A stretch of 64,000 nucleotides of DNA from Methylobacterium sp. Leaf91 (GCF_001422815.1 NZ_LMMP01000002.1:68011-132010), one strand, 5' to 3'. Positions 7,870 to 17,086 are shown, counted from the stretch's first letter. Numbers and translations are program-made. Notes: generated from the sequence alone by a model not told the origin.

Positions 7870-8236
7870 CGCCGGGAGCCTCCATCCACATCAACGTCAT
7901 CGGGGCGGCAGGCTAGAGCGGTTTCGCGTTCGGGAAAACTCCGCCTCCCCGTGAACCCACGCTTTTTCTGCGGCGTAGGGGAAGATGGCGCGCCGTGGGG
8001 GGCTCATCGTAGGTGCCGGGTGTATCGATAAAGCTTGGCTATAAGACGGTGTGCATCCTGGTTCTATGATGATGAACGTCAGTAGAATGCCCGCATGCGG
8101 AACGACATTTGTTTGGAACCCAACGGTTGACGTATCGTTGTCCGCCAAACGTGGCGTTGTTGGTCATGCCGATCTGCATAACTGCGATCCTGACCGCCGC
8201 CCAGACGTTTTCAGATCCTATCCAGAGGTTCTCATC
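7870..8236. other. Divergent intergenic region with an EcfG-type promoter
   Basis: A 367-bp region between the minus-strand Usp gene and the plus-strand DUF4142 gene. The main recognisable element is the stress promoter at 8115-8139. An open frame extends upstream from the DUF4142 start to 8051, but it lacks a ribosome site and would place 62 residues ahead of a clear signal peptide, so I treat it as non-coding. Confidence 0.5.
8115..8139 (+). promoter_or_regulatory. EcfG (general stress sigma factor) type promoter
   Basis: GGAAC at 8115-8119, a 16-bp spacer, then CGTT at 8136-8139. This matches the alphaproteobacterial EcfG consensus (GGAAC, 16-17 bp, CGTT). It lies about 100 bp before the DUF4142 start, so that gene is probably induced in the general stress response. 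Confidence 0.7.
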
Positions 8237-8935
8237 ATGAACAAGTACGTTGCGTTCTCCGCTATTGCCGTCGCCATGGCGACCCCCGCCGCCGCACAGA
8301 CCATGTCCGGTGATTTCCGCCTGCAGGCGATGCAGGCCAATGCGTTCGAGGTTCAGTCCAGCCAGCTCGCGCTGTCGAAGAGCCGCAACCCTCAGGTGAT
8401 CCGTTTCGCCCGTGACGCCGTGCGCGACCACCGCGCCGCCAACGTGGCCCTGGCCGGCGGCGAACGCACCTTTGCCGGTAACGGCGGCCCCGGTGGTCTG
8501 ATCGGCGCCCCGCTGGCGATTGCCGGCGGTGCAGTCGGCGCGGCCACGGGCGCTGCCACCGGCGTCGTCGCCGGTACGCTGAGCGGTGGCCCGGTCGGTG
8601 CCGTCGAGGGAATCGGTAGCGGCGCGAGCCGTGGCGCCGCCGCTGGTAGCCAGGCTTTCAACGGCGACGTCGATACCACCGCCGGCACCACCATGGTCCC
8701 GGTCAACCCAGAGCAGCAGGCGATGCTCGCGGAACTCGCCGCTGCCCCGGCCGGCCCGCGCTTCGACCGCCTCTACGGCCAGGTCCAAGTAAAGTCGCAC
8801 GAGATGTCGATCGGCATGTACCAGTCCTATGCCCAGACTGGCACGAACCCTGCGCTTCGCGCCCATGCCGAGCAGGCGCTTCCGGTGCTGCAGCAGCATT
8901 ACCAGATGGCGCAGCGTCTTCCCGGCGCTCGCTGA
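8237..8935 (+). CDS. Secreted DUF4142 protein with glycine-rich insertion
   Basis: A 232-residue exported protein with a signal peptide (MNKYVAFSAIAVAMATPAAAQ). I chose the ATG at 8237 because it has an AGAGG site and directly begins the signal. DUF4142, a four-helix ferritin-like-fold domain, is split in two. Residues 24-70 (FRLQAMQANAFEVQSSQLAL) and 158-230 (MLAELAAAPAGPRFDRLY, HYQMAQRL) flank an insertion at about 75-150 made of Gly/Ala zipper repeats. Glycine zippers normally insert into or coat membranes, so the insert may anchor the protein to the outer membrane. Function unknown. The upstream EcfG-type promoter suggests a stress role. Confidence 0.82.
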   Translation: MNKYVAFSAIAVAMATPAAAQTMSGDFRLQAMQANAFEVQSSQLALSKSRNPQVIRFARDAVRDHRAANVALAGGERTFAGNGGPGGLIGAPLAIAGGAVGAATGAATGVVAGTLSGGPVGAVEGIGSGASRGAAAGSQAFNGDVDTTAGTTMVPVNPEQQAMLAELAAAPAGPRFDRLYGQVQVKSHEMSIGMYQSYAQTGTNPALRAHAEQALPVLQQHYQMAQRLPGAR

Positions 8936-8989
8936 AGTCTCGGGACCCATCGCCGTTCTTCGGGGCGGCGGCGCTATCCTTTGCAACGA

Positions 8990-9020
8990 GAAACGCCGGG
9001 CTGGCGAGGCCCGGCGTTTC
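8990..9020 (+). terminator. Intrinsic terminator-like hairpin after the DUF4142 gene
   Basis: A perfect 12-bp stem (8990-9001 with 9009-9020) with a 7-nt loop, reading GAAACGCCGGGC on the left, followed by TTC. It lies 55 bp after the stop. Confidence 0.7.
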
Positions 9021-9060
9021 TTCGTGAATCGACTTGGCTGATCGACTTGGCTGAAACGAC

Positions 9061-9090
9061 CGCCCCCGTATCCATTCAGATACGGGGGCG
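9061..9090 (-). terminator. Terminator-like hairpin after the carbonic anhydrase gene
   Basis: A perfect 11-bp stem (9061-9071 with 9080-9090, CGCCCCCGTAT arm) with an 8-nt loop, just downstream of the minus-strand carbonic anhydrase stop. GTCGTTT follows on that strand. Together with the 8990-9020 hairpin it separates two convergent genes. Confidence 0.65.
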
Positions 9091-9097
9091 AATCTGC

Positions 9098-9769
9098 TCA
9101 GACTTCGCTGCTATGCATCAGGGAGGCGGGCGTCATCGGCTTCCCCCCACCATCGACGGCGGGCTCGAAATCCCCCGTCTCGGGATTGCGCAGGCGAAGC
9201 TCGCCATGAGCGATGCCGAAATGCGCGCCATGGAGCGCCAGGCGGCCGTCGGCGACGCGCTCGCGGACGAAGGGGAACGTCAGCAGATTCTCGAGGCTCT
9301 GAGCCACGGTCGCGTATTCGAGGCGGGTTAGGTGATCCGGCCCCTTCTGAACCTTGAGCTTCTCCTCGGCTCCCTTCACCAGGGATACCCATTTGCCGAT
9401 GAAGTCGCTCGTGGATAGCGGGCCCGGCGGGTTGGCATAGGCCTTGATGCCGCCGCAGGTGGCGTGGCCCAGCACGACGATGTGCTTCACTTCCAGAGCC
9501 TGTACGGCGAATTCGATGGCCGCCGATGTGCCATGATACTCGCCGCCCTCCTCGAAGGGGGGAACGAGGTTCGCCACGTTGCGGATGATGAAGAGTTCGC
9601 CCGGTCCGGTATCGAAGATGACTTCCGGCGAAACGCGGCTGTCACAGCAGCCGATCAACAGGACTTCCGGATTCTGGCCTTTGGCCAGTGCGGCGTAGCG
9701 TTTGGCCTCGTCCGACAAGCGTCCATCGAGGAACGACCGGTATCCTGTGGTCAGCTTTTCTGGAAACAT
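9098..9769 (-). CDS. Beta-class carbonic anhydrase
   Basis: It interconverts CO2 and bicarbonate in the cytosol, supplying bicarbonate to carboxylases such as acetyl-CoA carboxylase. The 223-residue protein has the zinc and catalytic set of the beta class: C42-D43-S44-R45 in LIGCCDSRVSPE, then H102 and C105 in VVLGHATCGGIKA. I chose the ATG at 9769 because AAGGAAGG precedes it at good spacing; the frame is open 20 codons further. It is monocistronic, convergent with the DUF4142 gene. Confidence 0.93.
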   Translation of the reverse strand: MFPEKLTTGYRSFLDGRLSDEAKRYAALAKGQNPEVLLIGCCDSRVSPEVIFDTGPGELFIIRNVANLVPPFEEGGEYHGTSAAIEFAVQALEVKHIVVLGHATCGGIKAYANPPGPLSTSDFIGKWVSLVKGAEEKLKVQKGPDHLTRLEYATVAQSLENLLTFPFVRERVADGRLALHGAHFGIAHGELRLRNPETGDFEPAVDGGGKPMTPASLMHSSEV

Positions 9770-9913
9770 GCGTTTGCCTTCCTTGAGCGTTGTTGTTGAG
9801 GGCAGCCGTAGCGGCCCGGTTATCGACACGTAGCTTTGGCAGCCACGGCCCGTGCCATACTTGGTTCCGACGCCTGGCCTAGCCCAGCTTCCGGTGGATG
9901 GCCCGGTGCGGGT

Positions 9914-10504
9914 TCACACCTTATGCCAAGCCAGCATGACAGGTGGATCGGGCCGCTCACCGTTCGCGATGCGTCTGGCGATGCGAGCGAGGTCCGCCGG
10001 CTCGATCCGTTCGCCGGTGGCGTCCAACTCGTCGAGCGTCCACCAGCGCGTACCGAGGACCGTGCTGTCCTCGGTTTCGGCGAGGCGTGTGGTATCCACT
10101 TCGTCATTCGGCAAACGCACCACGAAATAGCGTTCGCGGGCATCGCGCAGCAGCGGGAACAGCAAGAACGGCCCATTGCAGGCGGCAACCTGTGGGCCGA
10201 TCTCGGCATCGAAAACCCCGATTTCCTCGCCCAGTTCCCGGAGGCAGGCTTCCGCGTGGCTTTCGCCGGGTTCCAAACCCCCACCCGGCATGAACCAGAA
10301 GGTTCTATCCTCCGGCTTCGAGGGATCGATCGGCCGTTGCGCCTCGTACGCGATCAGGAGCAGCCGGTCCTGCGGGTCGAAGACCAGGGCACGTGCTGCG
10401 TCGCGAAGGGGAGCGGCGAGAATCTCTTCCCTGCGAAACCCATGAATGAGAGTCTCTTCGTTTGAAGAGCGTCCGGGTACTTCGGTCGTCGGAAGGTGAA
10501 TCAT
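9914..10504 (-). CDS. Nudix hydrolase
   Basis: A 196-residue Nudix-fold pyrophosphohydrolase. The full Nudix box is present: GGGLEPGESHAEACLREL followed by GEEIGV, satisfying GX5EX7REUXEEXGU with all metal-binding Glu residues. The substrate (a nucleoside diphosphate derivative or a related compound) cannot be told from the sequence. It follows the DUF429 gene by 9 bp on the same strand, so the two form a small operon. The ATG at 10504 is preferred to the TTG two codons earlier. Confidence 0.88.
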   Translation of the reverse strand: MIHLPTTEVPGRSSNEETLIHGFRREEILAAPLRDAARALVFDPQDRLLLIAYEAQRPIDPSKPEDRTFWFMPGGGLEPGESHAEACLRELGEEIGVFDAEIGPQVAACNGPFLLFPLLRDARERYFVVRLPNDEVDTTRLAETEDSTVLGTRWWTLDELDATGERIEPADLARIARRIANGERPDPPVMLAWHKV

Positions 10505-10513
10505 GGTCAAGGT

Positions 10514-11266
10514 TTAACAGGGAATCGGACCATGACCAGCGGGAGCCCAGATCACCACGGGCAGACCGTGCCGGTCGCGTCCCGGCGGATCGGGCAGGGG
10601 GATGGCGCGTCCGAGAAAGATGTCGCGGGCCACCACCAAAGCGGCGAGGGAGTCGAGGTGGTCGTCGGCCCCTACACCCCGTGGTCGCGCCACATCCACC
10701 AGCGGGGCGGGAAGGCCGGCGTTTCGCAGAAGCGCGCGGCGTTCCGCCAGCCCCACCTGCCGCTCGGGTCCCTTCTTGGCGGATGTGAGGGGCCGGTCAC
10801 CGTTGAGGCGGCGAAACGCCACCTCCGGGTGAACCTCGTGGATCACGTGGCGGGCTTCAGGTCGAGAGAGAAGGAGGTCATCGACCTCGCGGATGTAGCG
10901 GGTGATGTTCCAGCATTGGATGGAGGGCGCGAAGGGCGGTGTACTGGCGGCGCGGGACAGGGCCTTGGCCTCCTCGTAGCTGCCGGCATGAACCGCCGCA
11001 CGCGGCGGCACCGGGAAGACGCTAGATCTCCCGCCCGCGAGATAGGCCCTGGCCGCGCTGTCGGCCACGCGACCCCTACCTTCAATATGGTCCGGCAAGC
11101 CGATCGGGACGTCGATCCCGATGCAGACCGGCGCCTCCGGACCGTCGAGGAGATCGGCGACGCGGGTGAACCGCATCGCGCGGTAGCGGCCGGGATCATC
11201 CAGATCGAGGAGGACGCCCGCCCAGGCGCCTCGGCAGCCATCGAGCCCGGCGATCCAGCGCGTCAC
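10514..11266 (-). CDS. DUF429 family protein
   Basis: A 250-residue protein with the DUF429 signature: an N-terminal RNase H-like strand start, WIAGLDGCRGAWAGV, the acidic CIGIDVPIGLP, then HEVHPEVAFRRLNG, and late GADDHLDSLAALVVAR. The conserved Asp/Glu residues suggest a nuclease-type active site, and the family has been proposed to be RNase H-fold nucleases. No experimental function is assumed. It is the first gene of a two-gene unit with the Nudix hydrolase, hinting at nucleic-acid or nucleotide clean-up. Confidence 0.82.
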   Translation of the reverse strand: MTRWIAGLDGCRGAWAGVLLDLDDPGRYRAMRFTRVADLLDGPEAPVCIGIDVPIGLPDHIEGRGRVADSAARAYLAGGRSSVFPVPPRAAVHAGSYEEAKALSRAASTPPFAPSIQCWNITRYIREVDDLLLSRPEARHVIHEVHPEVAFRRLNGDRPLTSAKKGPERQVGLAERRALLRNAGLPAPLVDVARPRGVGADDHLDSLAALVVARDIFLGRAIPLPDPPGRDRHGLPVVIWAPAGHGPIPC

Positions 11267-11380
11267 GCGAACCGTGGCGGCTCTGGCGGGTTGACGCTGC
11301 TCAAGGACGGCGCCCCACGAGGGCCGTCGCGTCCGGCCAGGAAACGCCGCCGCCGGCGGTGCGCATCACAGGATCGTCTC

Positions 11381-11779
11381 ATGGATATCGCCGTCGACAA
11401 GGTCACCGAGATCATTCTCCGGGTCAGGGCGCTGGACGTGAAGGAAGGACCGACCGATCCCGATTCGGGGTCCAACCCGATCGATGACGGCGCCACCGAC
11501 GTCCTCACGTCGAGCGCCGACGATGCCACGGAATCGGAGATCCGCTCCATGATCAACGGTCTCAACGATGACGAGCGGGCCAACCTCCTGGCTCTTCTCT
11601 ATGTCGGACGTGGCGACATGGAAGCCGAAGAATGGGGGGAGGCGGTCCGCTTCGCCCGCGAACGCGAAGCCGTTGGCGAAGGCGCCCTGCGCGAGATCAT
11701 GGGCTCGCCCGATGCCGGTGACCTCCTCGACGAAGGACTCGCCGCCCTCGGCATCAGCCAGGACATCCCCGACGCGTAG
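11381..11779 (+). CDS. DUF3775 family protein
   Basis: A 132-residue acidic cytosolic protein recognisable as DUF3775 by MDIAVDKVTEIILRVRALDVKEG at the start (first 18 residues most typical), LNDDERANLLALLYVGRGDM and the C-terminal DLLDEGLAALGIS. It is predicted to be mostly helical. The frame is open far upstream but that part is antisense to the DUF429 gene; the ATG at 11381 begins the family homology. Function unknown. It is divergent from the DUF429-Nudix pair. Confidence 0.85.
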   Translation: MDIAVDKVTEIILRVRALDVKEGPTDPDSGSNPIDDGATDVLTSSADDATESEIRSMINGLNDDERANLLALLYVGRGDMEAEEWGEAVRFAREREAVGEGALREIMGSPDAGDLLDEGLAALGISQDIPDA

Positions 11780-11993
11780 GGCGTCTCGGGCCGCCGCACC
11801 CTGCCACGGCTCAGCCGGGTAGTGTGCGGCGCGCAGTCGGTGCGGACCCTCGTGGCGCCCGTGCAACGTCCCCCGGCTTTCGCCGCGATACCCTGAAATC
11901 CACAGCGTTAACCTTTTCTTAACCCGCCGATTGCCGTTCCCCCGTGGCCGTGAGACTTTCGTTAACAACAGATTAACGGGACGAGCGGCGGCC

Positions 11994-12671
11994 ATGCGGA
12001 TCGCGATTTCGAAGTTCCACGATGCGGTCGTCTCCCTTAGGCGGGCGATCGGGCGTTTGAGCCTGGTTTCGGGTGTCGCGTTCGCGTCCCTCGCCGCCGT
12101 GCCGGACGTCGCTTCCGCTCAGACGCTGGCCTCTCTGCCCAATGTGCCAAGCGCCATCTCGACCGCCGGCGCAGCCCGCCCCATCAGCGCCTGGGTCACG
12201 TTCTGCGAGACTTATACCGCTGAATGCGCGGTCAATGCCGCCGAGCCGGCCACGATCACCCTGACCCCCGGAATCTGGAACACCATCGTCTCGGTGAACC
12301 GCCGCGTGAACAAGTCCATCCGCGCCGTCACCGACATGGAGCAACTCGGCGTCGCCGACCGCTGGGACCTCGCGGAATCCGGCGCTGGCGATTGTGAGGA
12401 TTTTCAGCTTCTGAAGCGTAAGTTTCTCGCCGAGGCCGGCCTGCCGCGCCGGGCCATGCGGATGACCGTGGTCATCGACGAGAAGGGGGAGGGACATGCC
12501 GTCCTGACCTTGATCACCGACCGCGGCGATCTCGTCCTCGACAACAAGACCAACAATGTCCTTCCCTGGCGCCAGACCGGCTACACCTTCATCAAGCGCG
12601 AAAGCCAGAGCTCCATGGCCTGGGTTTCCCTCGGCCGCGCCGCGTCGCCGGTGACGACGGCCAACAGATAG
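11994..12671 (+). CDS. Periplasmic transglutaminase-like cysteine peptidase (BTLCP family)
   Basis: A 225-residue exported protein. A signal peptide spans residues 1-43 (cleavage after VASAQ). The bacterial transglutaminase-like cysteine proteinase domain follows, with C134 in GAGDCEDFQL, H168 in GEGHAVLTL and D183 in LVLDNKTN as the catalytic triad. LapG-type members of this clan cut a surface adhesin under c-di-GMP control; whether this one does is unknown, but a GGDEF-EAL gene lies close by. I took the ATG at 11994, which starts the signal peptide. Confidence 0.87.
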   Translation: MRIAISKFHDAVVSLRRAIGRLSLVSGVAFASLAAVPDVASAQTLASLPNVPSAISTAGAARPISAWVTFCETYTAECAVNAAEPATITLTPGIWNTIVSVNRRVNKSIRAVTDMEQLGVADRWDLAESGAGDCEDFQLLKRKFLAEAGLPRRAMRMTVVIDEKGEGHAVLTLITDRGDLVLDNKTNNVLPWRQTGYTFIKRESQSSMAWVSLGRAASPVTTANR

Positions 12672-12786
12672 AGAGCATGGTCCCGGATGCGGCAGCATCC
12701 CGTCGAGGGATCGCTTCAAAGGCGATGAATTAGCGACTTGTTAAGCTTGGATGGGCGAGGGTGACCGGGTTCGGGAAACTCTCCTC

Positions 12787-13152
12787 ATGACAAAGCTGAG
12801 CCGCGTGTCCGCAGGCATCCTGCTGGCTGCCCTGGTCCCGTTGTCCTGCATATCCCAGGCGTCGGCCGAGAATCCTCATGTCTCAACTCAGGATTCCGAA
12901 GTCGCCACCCTGCATTCGTCCTGGCGCGGATGCCTTCAACGCCATTTCGGCCTGCAGGCCGTCCTGACGAGCCGGACGTTCGCCGCTGAATCCGCCGTGA
13001 AATCCTGCCGCGGCAGTGAAGCGGCGTATCTCGCCGCCCTGTCCACCTCTCCCCTGCTGGACGACGAGGATGTGTCGCGGGTTCGCCCGGCCCTGATCCA
13101 GCGCGCCAAGGGCTGGCTTCTCCAGAAGGCCAGCGCGACTCGCCCCCTCTGA
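12787..13152 (+). CDS. Small secreted hypothetical protein
   Basis: A 121-residue protein with a signal peptide (MTKLSRVSAGILLAALVPL, cleavage near ASA-E). The mature 90 residues contain two Cys (SWRGCLQRHF and VKSCRGSEAA) that could form a disulfide, and are predicted helical. It matches no family I know. The ATG at 12787 is preferred over the open frame from 12751 because it starts the signal. It stands between the BTLCP peptidase and a convergent c-di-GMP gene. Confidence 0.7.
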   Translation: MTKLSRVSAGILLAALVPLSCISQASAENPHVSTQDSEVATLHSSWRGCLQRHFGLQAVLTSRTFAAESAVKSCRGSEAAYLAALSTSPLLDDEDVSRVRPALIQRAKGWLLQKASATRPL

Positions 13153-13221
13153 GCCCGAGCCGCGCGATCGACGCCTCTCCGCGTGACCGCTGGGTCCAAT
13201 GCGGGTTGATACAAGGTTCCG

Positions 13222-15453
13222 TCAGGCCGCTTTCGGTCCGGTTCTTCCTTCCATCCGCGTATTCGTGACGAGGGCGGCCAGCGCCTCGGCTGACATGGAC
13301 CGGCCATAGAGATAGCCTTGCCCCTCGCGGCAGCCCATCATGCGCAGCATCATATCCTGCTCGATCGTCTCGATTCCCTCGGCGATGACGTCGAGGCCAA
13401 AACTCTGAGCCATGCCGAGTACCGCCCGCACGATCTCGGCGTCATGGCGGTCGGTGAGGATGTCGCGGATGAAGCCACGGTCGATCTTCAGCCGTGTCAG
13501 CGGGAAGCGCTTGAGCGAGCTGAGCGAGGCATAGCCGGTGCCGAAATCGTCGAACGCGATGGAGACCCCGTGACGGTGCAAGTCGCGCAACGGGTTCAGC
13601 AGGGTGTCGTCGGCCTGCAGGGCGATCCGTTCCGTCACCTCGATCTCGAGGAGGCTCGGTGGCACGGCGTGACGCTCGAGCGCAGCGATCACCTCTCCCG
13701 CCAGCCGGCCTTTCCTCAATTGAGCGCCGAACAGGTTCACGGCGATCCGCAGGGGCGGGAGGCCGAGAGAGCGCCAGATGGCGGATTGCCGGCACACATC
13801 GTCGACGATCCAGTGGCCGACGGAGGCCGCGAGGGGATGGGCTTCGAGGGCGTCGATGAAGGTGGCAGGTAACAGCAGGCCGCGGCTGGGATGCGCCCAC
13901 CGCAGCAGGGCTTCCGCACCGATGATCCGACCGGAATCCAGATCGACCTGCGGCTGGTAGTGCAGCACCAGTTCGGAATGCTCCACTGCCCGGGTCAGTT
14001 CGTCGTGCAGCGCCCGGCGGGCGACGACCGCACTACGCATGGATTGTTCGAACAGACGGAAGCAGCGCCGCCCGTCCCGCTTGGCCTGATAGAGCGCCAG
14101 ATCCGCATCGGCGATCAACTCGTCGCGGGCGGCGCCGGGACCACCAATCGCCGCTCCGATGCTGAGGCCTACATGGAAGACGTGTCCCGCCACAGGGAAC
14201 GGGGTCTGGAAGATCTCGAGGATTCTCGCGGAGAGGGTTTCCGCTTTCAGCGGGTTGCCCTGTCCCGGCAGGAGAAGAGCGAATTCGTCCCCGCCGAAAC
14301 GCGCCACCGTAATTTCGGGCGTGACGCAGGACGACAGCCGTATCGCCACAGCCTGGAGTAACGCGTCTCCGACGGCGTGCCCAAGACTGTCGTTGACTTC
14401 CTTGAAGCCGTCGAGATCGAGCAGCATCACCGTGGCGTAGCGGTCCGTCGAGAGGCTTCCATCCAGGCGCTCGTCGAAAAGAGCACGGTTGGTGAGGCCG
14501 GTCAGCTTATCGTGATGGGCCAGCTGGAGCAGTTTGGCGTCGCGGGCGCGCCACTCGCTGATGTCGCGGATGAGCGCTCCCATCCCGATCCCGCCGGGCT
14601 CCTGCCAGAGCGACATCGAGAATTCGATGGGGAACGTGCTGCCATCGCGATGAAGGGCCATCAACTCGATGGTGCGGCCAGCGAGATGTGACGCGTTCCC
14701 GGCGGCGATCCGTCGAAATCCCGCCGCGTGAGCGGCCCGGAGCGGTTCGGGAATGATGATTTCGATGGGCCGCCCGAGCATCTCGCCCGCACCATGCCCG
14801 AACAGGATCTCAGCCGCGGGATTGCAGAAGGCGATCGTACCCGCGCCATCGACGACCAACAGGGCATATTCGGCAGCCTTGGCGAACCCGAACACCGCGG
14901 CGTTGGCCGATTGCGTCCGATGGTTTTCCAGTCTGTCCATCACGAGGCCGGCGAAGTCCGCGAGCCTGTCCCGGTCTGCTTCGTCGAAATCTGCATGCGG
15001 CTCGGTATCGAGCACGCAGAGTGAGCCGATCCGGTGGCCGTCGCCTGTAATCAGAGGGGCGCCCGCGTGGAAGCGGACATCCGGCAGATCGCGAAAGAGG
15101 CCGCCATCCCGGTGGCCCGGCGTGCCGTCACCCTCGTTGACGACCACGACATCGGAACGCGCGATGATTTGTTCGCAGGGAAGGCCATGCCGCGGCATCC
15201 GCTGCAGGTCGACGCCGATCCGGGCTACGAGCCACGAGAACTCCTCGTCGATGAGAGAAACCCAAGCGATCGGCATCCTGAGGCTCGACGCGGTCAGTCT
15301 GACGATGCGGTCGAGGCCGGCATCGGAGCCCGCGCCGATCATGCCGCAGGAGCGCAGGGCGGCGAGCCTCGCGGCTTCCTGTGTCGGGCAGTGTCGGTCA
15401 TCGATTGCGGCGGGTGCCGATGGTCTCGGGAACATGGCGTCGGCACCGATCAT
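13222..15453 (-). CDS. GAF-PAS-GGDEF-EAL cyclic di-GMP signalling protein
   Basis: A 743-residue cytosolic multi-domain protein: GAF (about 30-175), PAS (190-300), GGDEF (308-470) and EAL (485-735). The cyclase site is intact (RFGGDEF, 385-391), but the RxxD inhibitory site five residues before it is absent. The EAL domain keeps its key residues: EALLRW at 514, EVTERIA, DDFGTGYASL, the Lys in LKIDRGF and AEGIET. It may therefore make c-di-GMP, degrade it, or switch between the two under the sensory domains. The start at 15453 is chosen because the frame further upstream is low quality; an ATG at 15435 is also possible. Confidence 0.9.
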   Translation of the reverse strand: MIGADAMFPRPSAPAAIDDRHCPTQEAARLAALRSCGMIGAGSDAGLDRIVRLTASSLRMPIAWVSLIDEEFSWLVARIGVDLQRMPRHGLPCEQIIARSDVVVVNEGDGTPGHRDGGLFRDLPDVRFHAGAPLITGDGHRIGSLCVLDTEPHADFDEADRDRLADFAGLVMDRLENHRTQSANAAVFGFAKAAEYALLVVDGAGTIAFCNPAAEILFGHGAGEMLGRPIEIIIPEPLRAAHAAGFRRIAAGNASHLAGRTIELMALHRDGSTFPIEFSMSLWQEPGGIGMGALIRDISEWRARDAKLLQLAHHDKLTGLTNRALFDERLDGSLSTDRYATVMLLDLDGFKEVNDSLGHAVGDALLQAVAIRLSSCVTPEITVARFGGDEFALLLPGQGNPLKAETLSARILEIFQTPFPVAGHVFHVGLSIGAAIGGPGAARDELIADADLALYQAKRDGRRCFRLFEQSMRSAVVARRALHDELTRAVEHSELVLHYQPQVDLDSGRIIGAEALLRWAHPSRGLLLPATFIDALEAHPLAASVGHWIVDDVCRQSAIWRSLGLPPLRIAVNLFGAQLRKGRLAGEVIAALERHAVPPSLLEIEVTERIALQADDTLLNPLRDLHRHGVSIAFDDFGTGYASLSSLKRFPLTRLKIDRGFIRDILTDRHDAEIVRAVLGMAQSFGLDVIAEGIETIEQDMMLRMMGCREGQGYLYGRSMSAEALAALVTNTRMEGRTGPKAA

Positions 15454-15880
15454 GAGCGGTTTCCACCAGCGTACGCTATCAAATGCTAACGGACCTTCCA
15501 ACGCATTGGGTGGTATCGACGTCGGCGGCCTCGTCAAAGAGCAGTTTCGAGAGATCGGGTGAGGATGACGGGAAGTTTTCGCGCACGGGTCTTTTCGCCT
15601 GGCCCACATGACCCCCCAGGTCGAAACGGACCACGCGATATGAACTTAAATGCCGAACCCGATGACGGTTCCGCCGGAGCTTGGCTTTGTGTTCGACCCA
15701 CCGCTAATGCTTTGCCACTATTGCTCTAGCGCTTTTCGCCCGTGGTGGGGCGGGGCTAAAAATAACTGAGATTATATTAAAATCTGTTAACCTTCGAGGA
15801 ATTTGGCGCCACCACAATCCGCCGGGGCGACTTGAATGATAACTATTGTTCATCCAGTTTTCGTTCAGCGGAGGTCAATC

Positions 15881-16123
15881 ATGGCGCATTCGATCTACGT
15901 CCGAAGAATTGGCAGTGACGGCGAAAGCTCCTGGAAGACGCTGGCCCATGCCATTCAGACCCGGAGCGAAGCGGTTTTGCTCGCTCGAAGATTGGCATCC
16001 TCGTATCCGGAATCCGGGGCGAATCCGTTCAAGCGGGTGTTCTGGTTTCGAGACCGGACCGGCCTGCACGAAATCCGAGCGGCGCCCGAGCATCGGGTCT
16101 CGGACGGTCCCGCCACAGTGTGA
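15881..16123 (+). CDS. Small hypothetical protein
   Basis: An 80-residue basic protein beginning MAHSIYVRRIGSDGES, preceded by a strong GGAGG site 6 nt before the ATG. The pattern of a short beta strand, a helix (RSEAVLLARRLASSYPE) and further strands (KRVFWFRDRTGLHEI) suggests a compact domain. I do not recognise the family. It lies 75 bp upstream of the CitE-like gene on the same strand. Confidence 0.62.
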   Translation: MAHSIYVRRIGSDGESSWKTLAHAIQTRSEAVLLARRLASSYPESGANPFKRVFWFRDRTGLHEIRAAPEHRVSDGPATV

Positions 16124-16198
16124 GAGCTTGAAACCGGAGAGGGCGAGCGGTATCGCCGGCCGTGCATCACGCCACGGCTTCAGGGAAATCGACGCCCC

Positions 16199-17086
16199 AT
16201 GACCGACATCCGTCCGCGTCGCAGCGTCCTTGCCATGCCCGGTTCCAATCCGCGGGTTCTGGAAAAGGCGCGCGGCCTGCCCACCGACGTCGTGATGATC
16301 GACCTCGAAGACGGCGTCGCACCCGAGATGAAGGCGGAGGGACGGGACGCCGTCGCCGCCACCGTGGCCTCCCGGCCCTATGGCCGGCGCGAGGTCGCGG
16401 TGCGGATCAACAGCCTCGACACCCAATGGGGTGAGGCCGACCTCGCCCGCATCGCGCCGGCGGGACCGGACGCGATCGTGATTCCGAAAGTCTCCGGCCC
16501 CGATGCCCTCGTGTCGATCGGCTCTCGCCTGCGCCGGCTCGGAGCTCCGGACCATACCCGTGTCTGGGCCATGATCGAGACGCCTCTGGCCATCCTGCAC
16601 ATCAACGAGATCGCCAGCGCCGCCCGCGACGTGGATACGCGCCTGTCATGCCTGCTCGTCGGGCCGAACGATCTCGCCAAGACCAGTAGGGTCCGGCTCG
16701 GAGTACCGGGCCGTCCGGCCCTGATGCCCTGGCTGATGAACGTGGTCATGGCGGCACGGGCCTACGAGATCGACGTGATCGACGGCATCTACAATGCATT
16801 CCGAGACGAGAGCGGATTCCGCACCGAATGCGAGCAGGGTCGCGATAGCGGGTTCGATGGCAAGATGCTGATCCATCCCGGCCAGATCGCCACCGCCAAC
16901 GAATTGTTCGGCCCCTCGGAGAATGAGATCGAGGAGGCGCGCGCAATCATCGCTGTCTTCGCCGAGCCGGAGAACCGGACGCGCGGGGCCATCGCGTTCC
17001 GTGGCCGGATGATCGAGCGGCTCCATGCGGTAGAGGCGTCCCGCATCGTCGCGCTCGCCGACGTCATCGCGGCACGGGCGGCGTGA
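16199..17086 (+). CDS. CitE-like HpcH/HpaI aldolase/CoA ester lyase
   Basis: A 295-residue TIM-barrel lyase of the CitE/malyl-CoA lyase family. Motifs seen: RSVLAMPGSNPRVLEKA, DVVMIDLEDGVAPE (acidic metal site), REVAVRINSLDTQWGEADL (Arg-rich substrate site), IVIPKV, MIETPLAILHINEIA and the C-terminal HPGQIATANELF. It is shorter than the established serine-cycle malyl-CoA lyase, so it is probably a related enzyme cleaving another 3-hydroxyacyl-CoA such as citramalyl-, malyl- or beta-methylmalyl-CoA. The GTG start of dut overlaps its stop. Confidence 0.85.
   Translation: MTDIRPRRSVLAMPGSNPRVLEKARGLPTDVVMIDLEDGVAPEMKAEGRDAVAATVASRPYGRREVAVRINSLDTQWGEADLARIAPAGPDAIVIPKVSGPDALVSIGSRLRRLGAPDHTRVWAMIETPLAILHINEIASAARDVDTRLSCLLVGPNDLAKTSRVRLGVPGRPALMPWLMNVVMAARAYEIDVIDGIYNAFRDESGFRTECEQGRDSGFDGKMLIHPGQIATANELFGPSENEIEEARAIIAVFAEPENRTRGAIAFRGRMIERLHAVEASRIVALADVIAARAA

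Noticed and set aside
8051..8236. GTG start 62 codons before the DUF4142 signal peptide
   Set aside because: It would bury the signal peptide and include the promoter region; no ribosome site.
10496..11380. Long upstream extension of the DUF3775 frame
   Set aside because: It is antisense to DUF429; the family homology begins only at the ATG at 11381.
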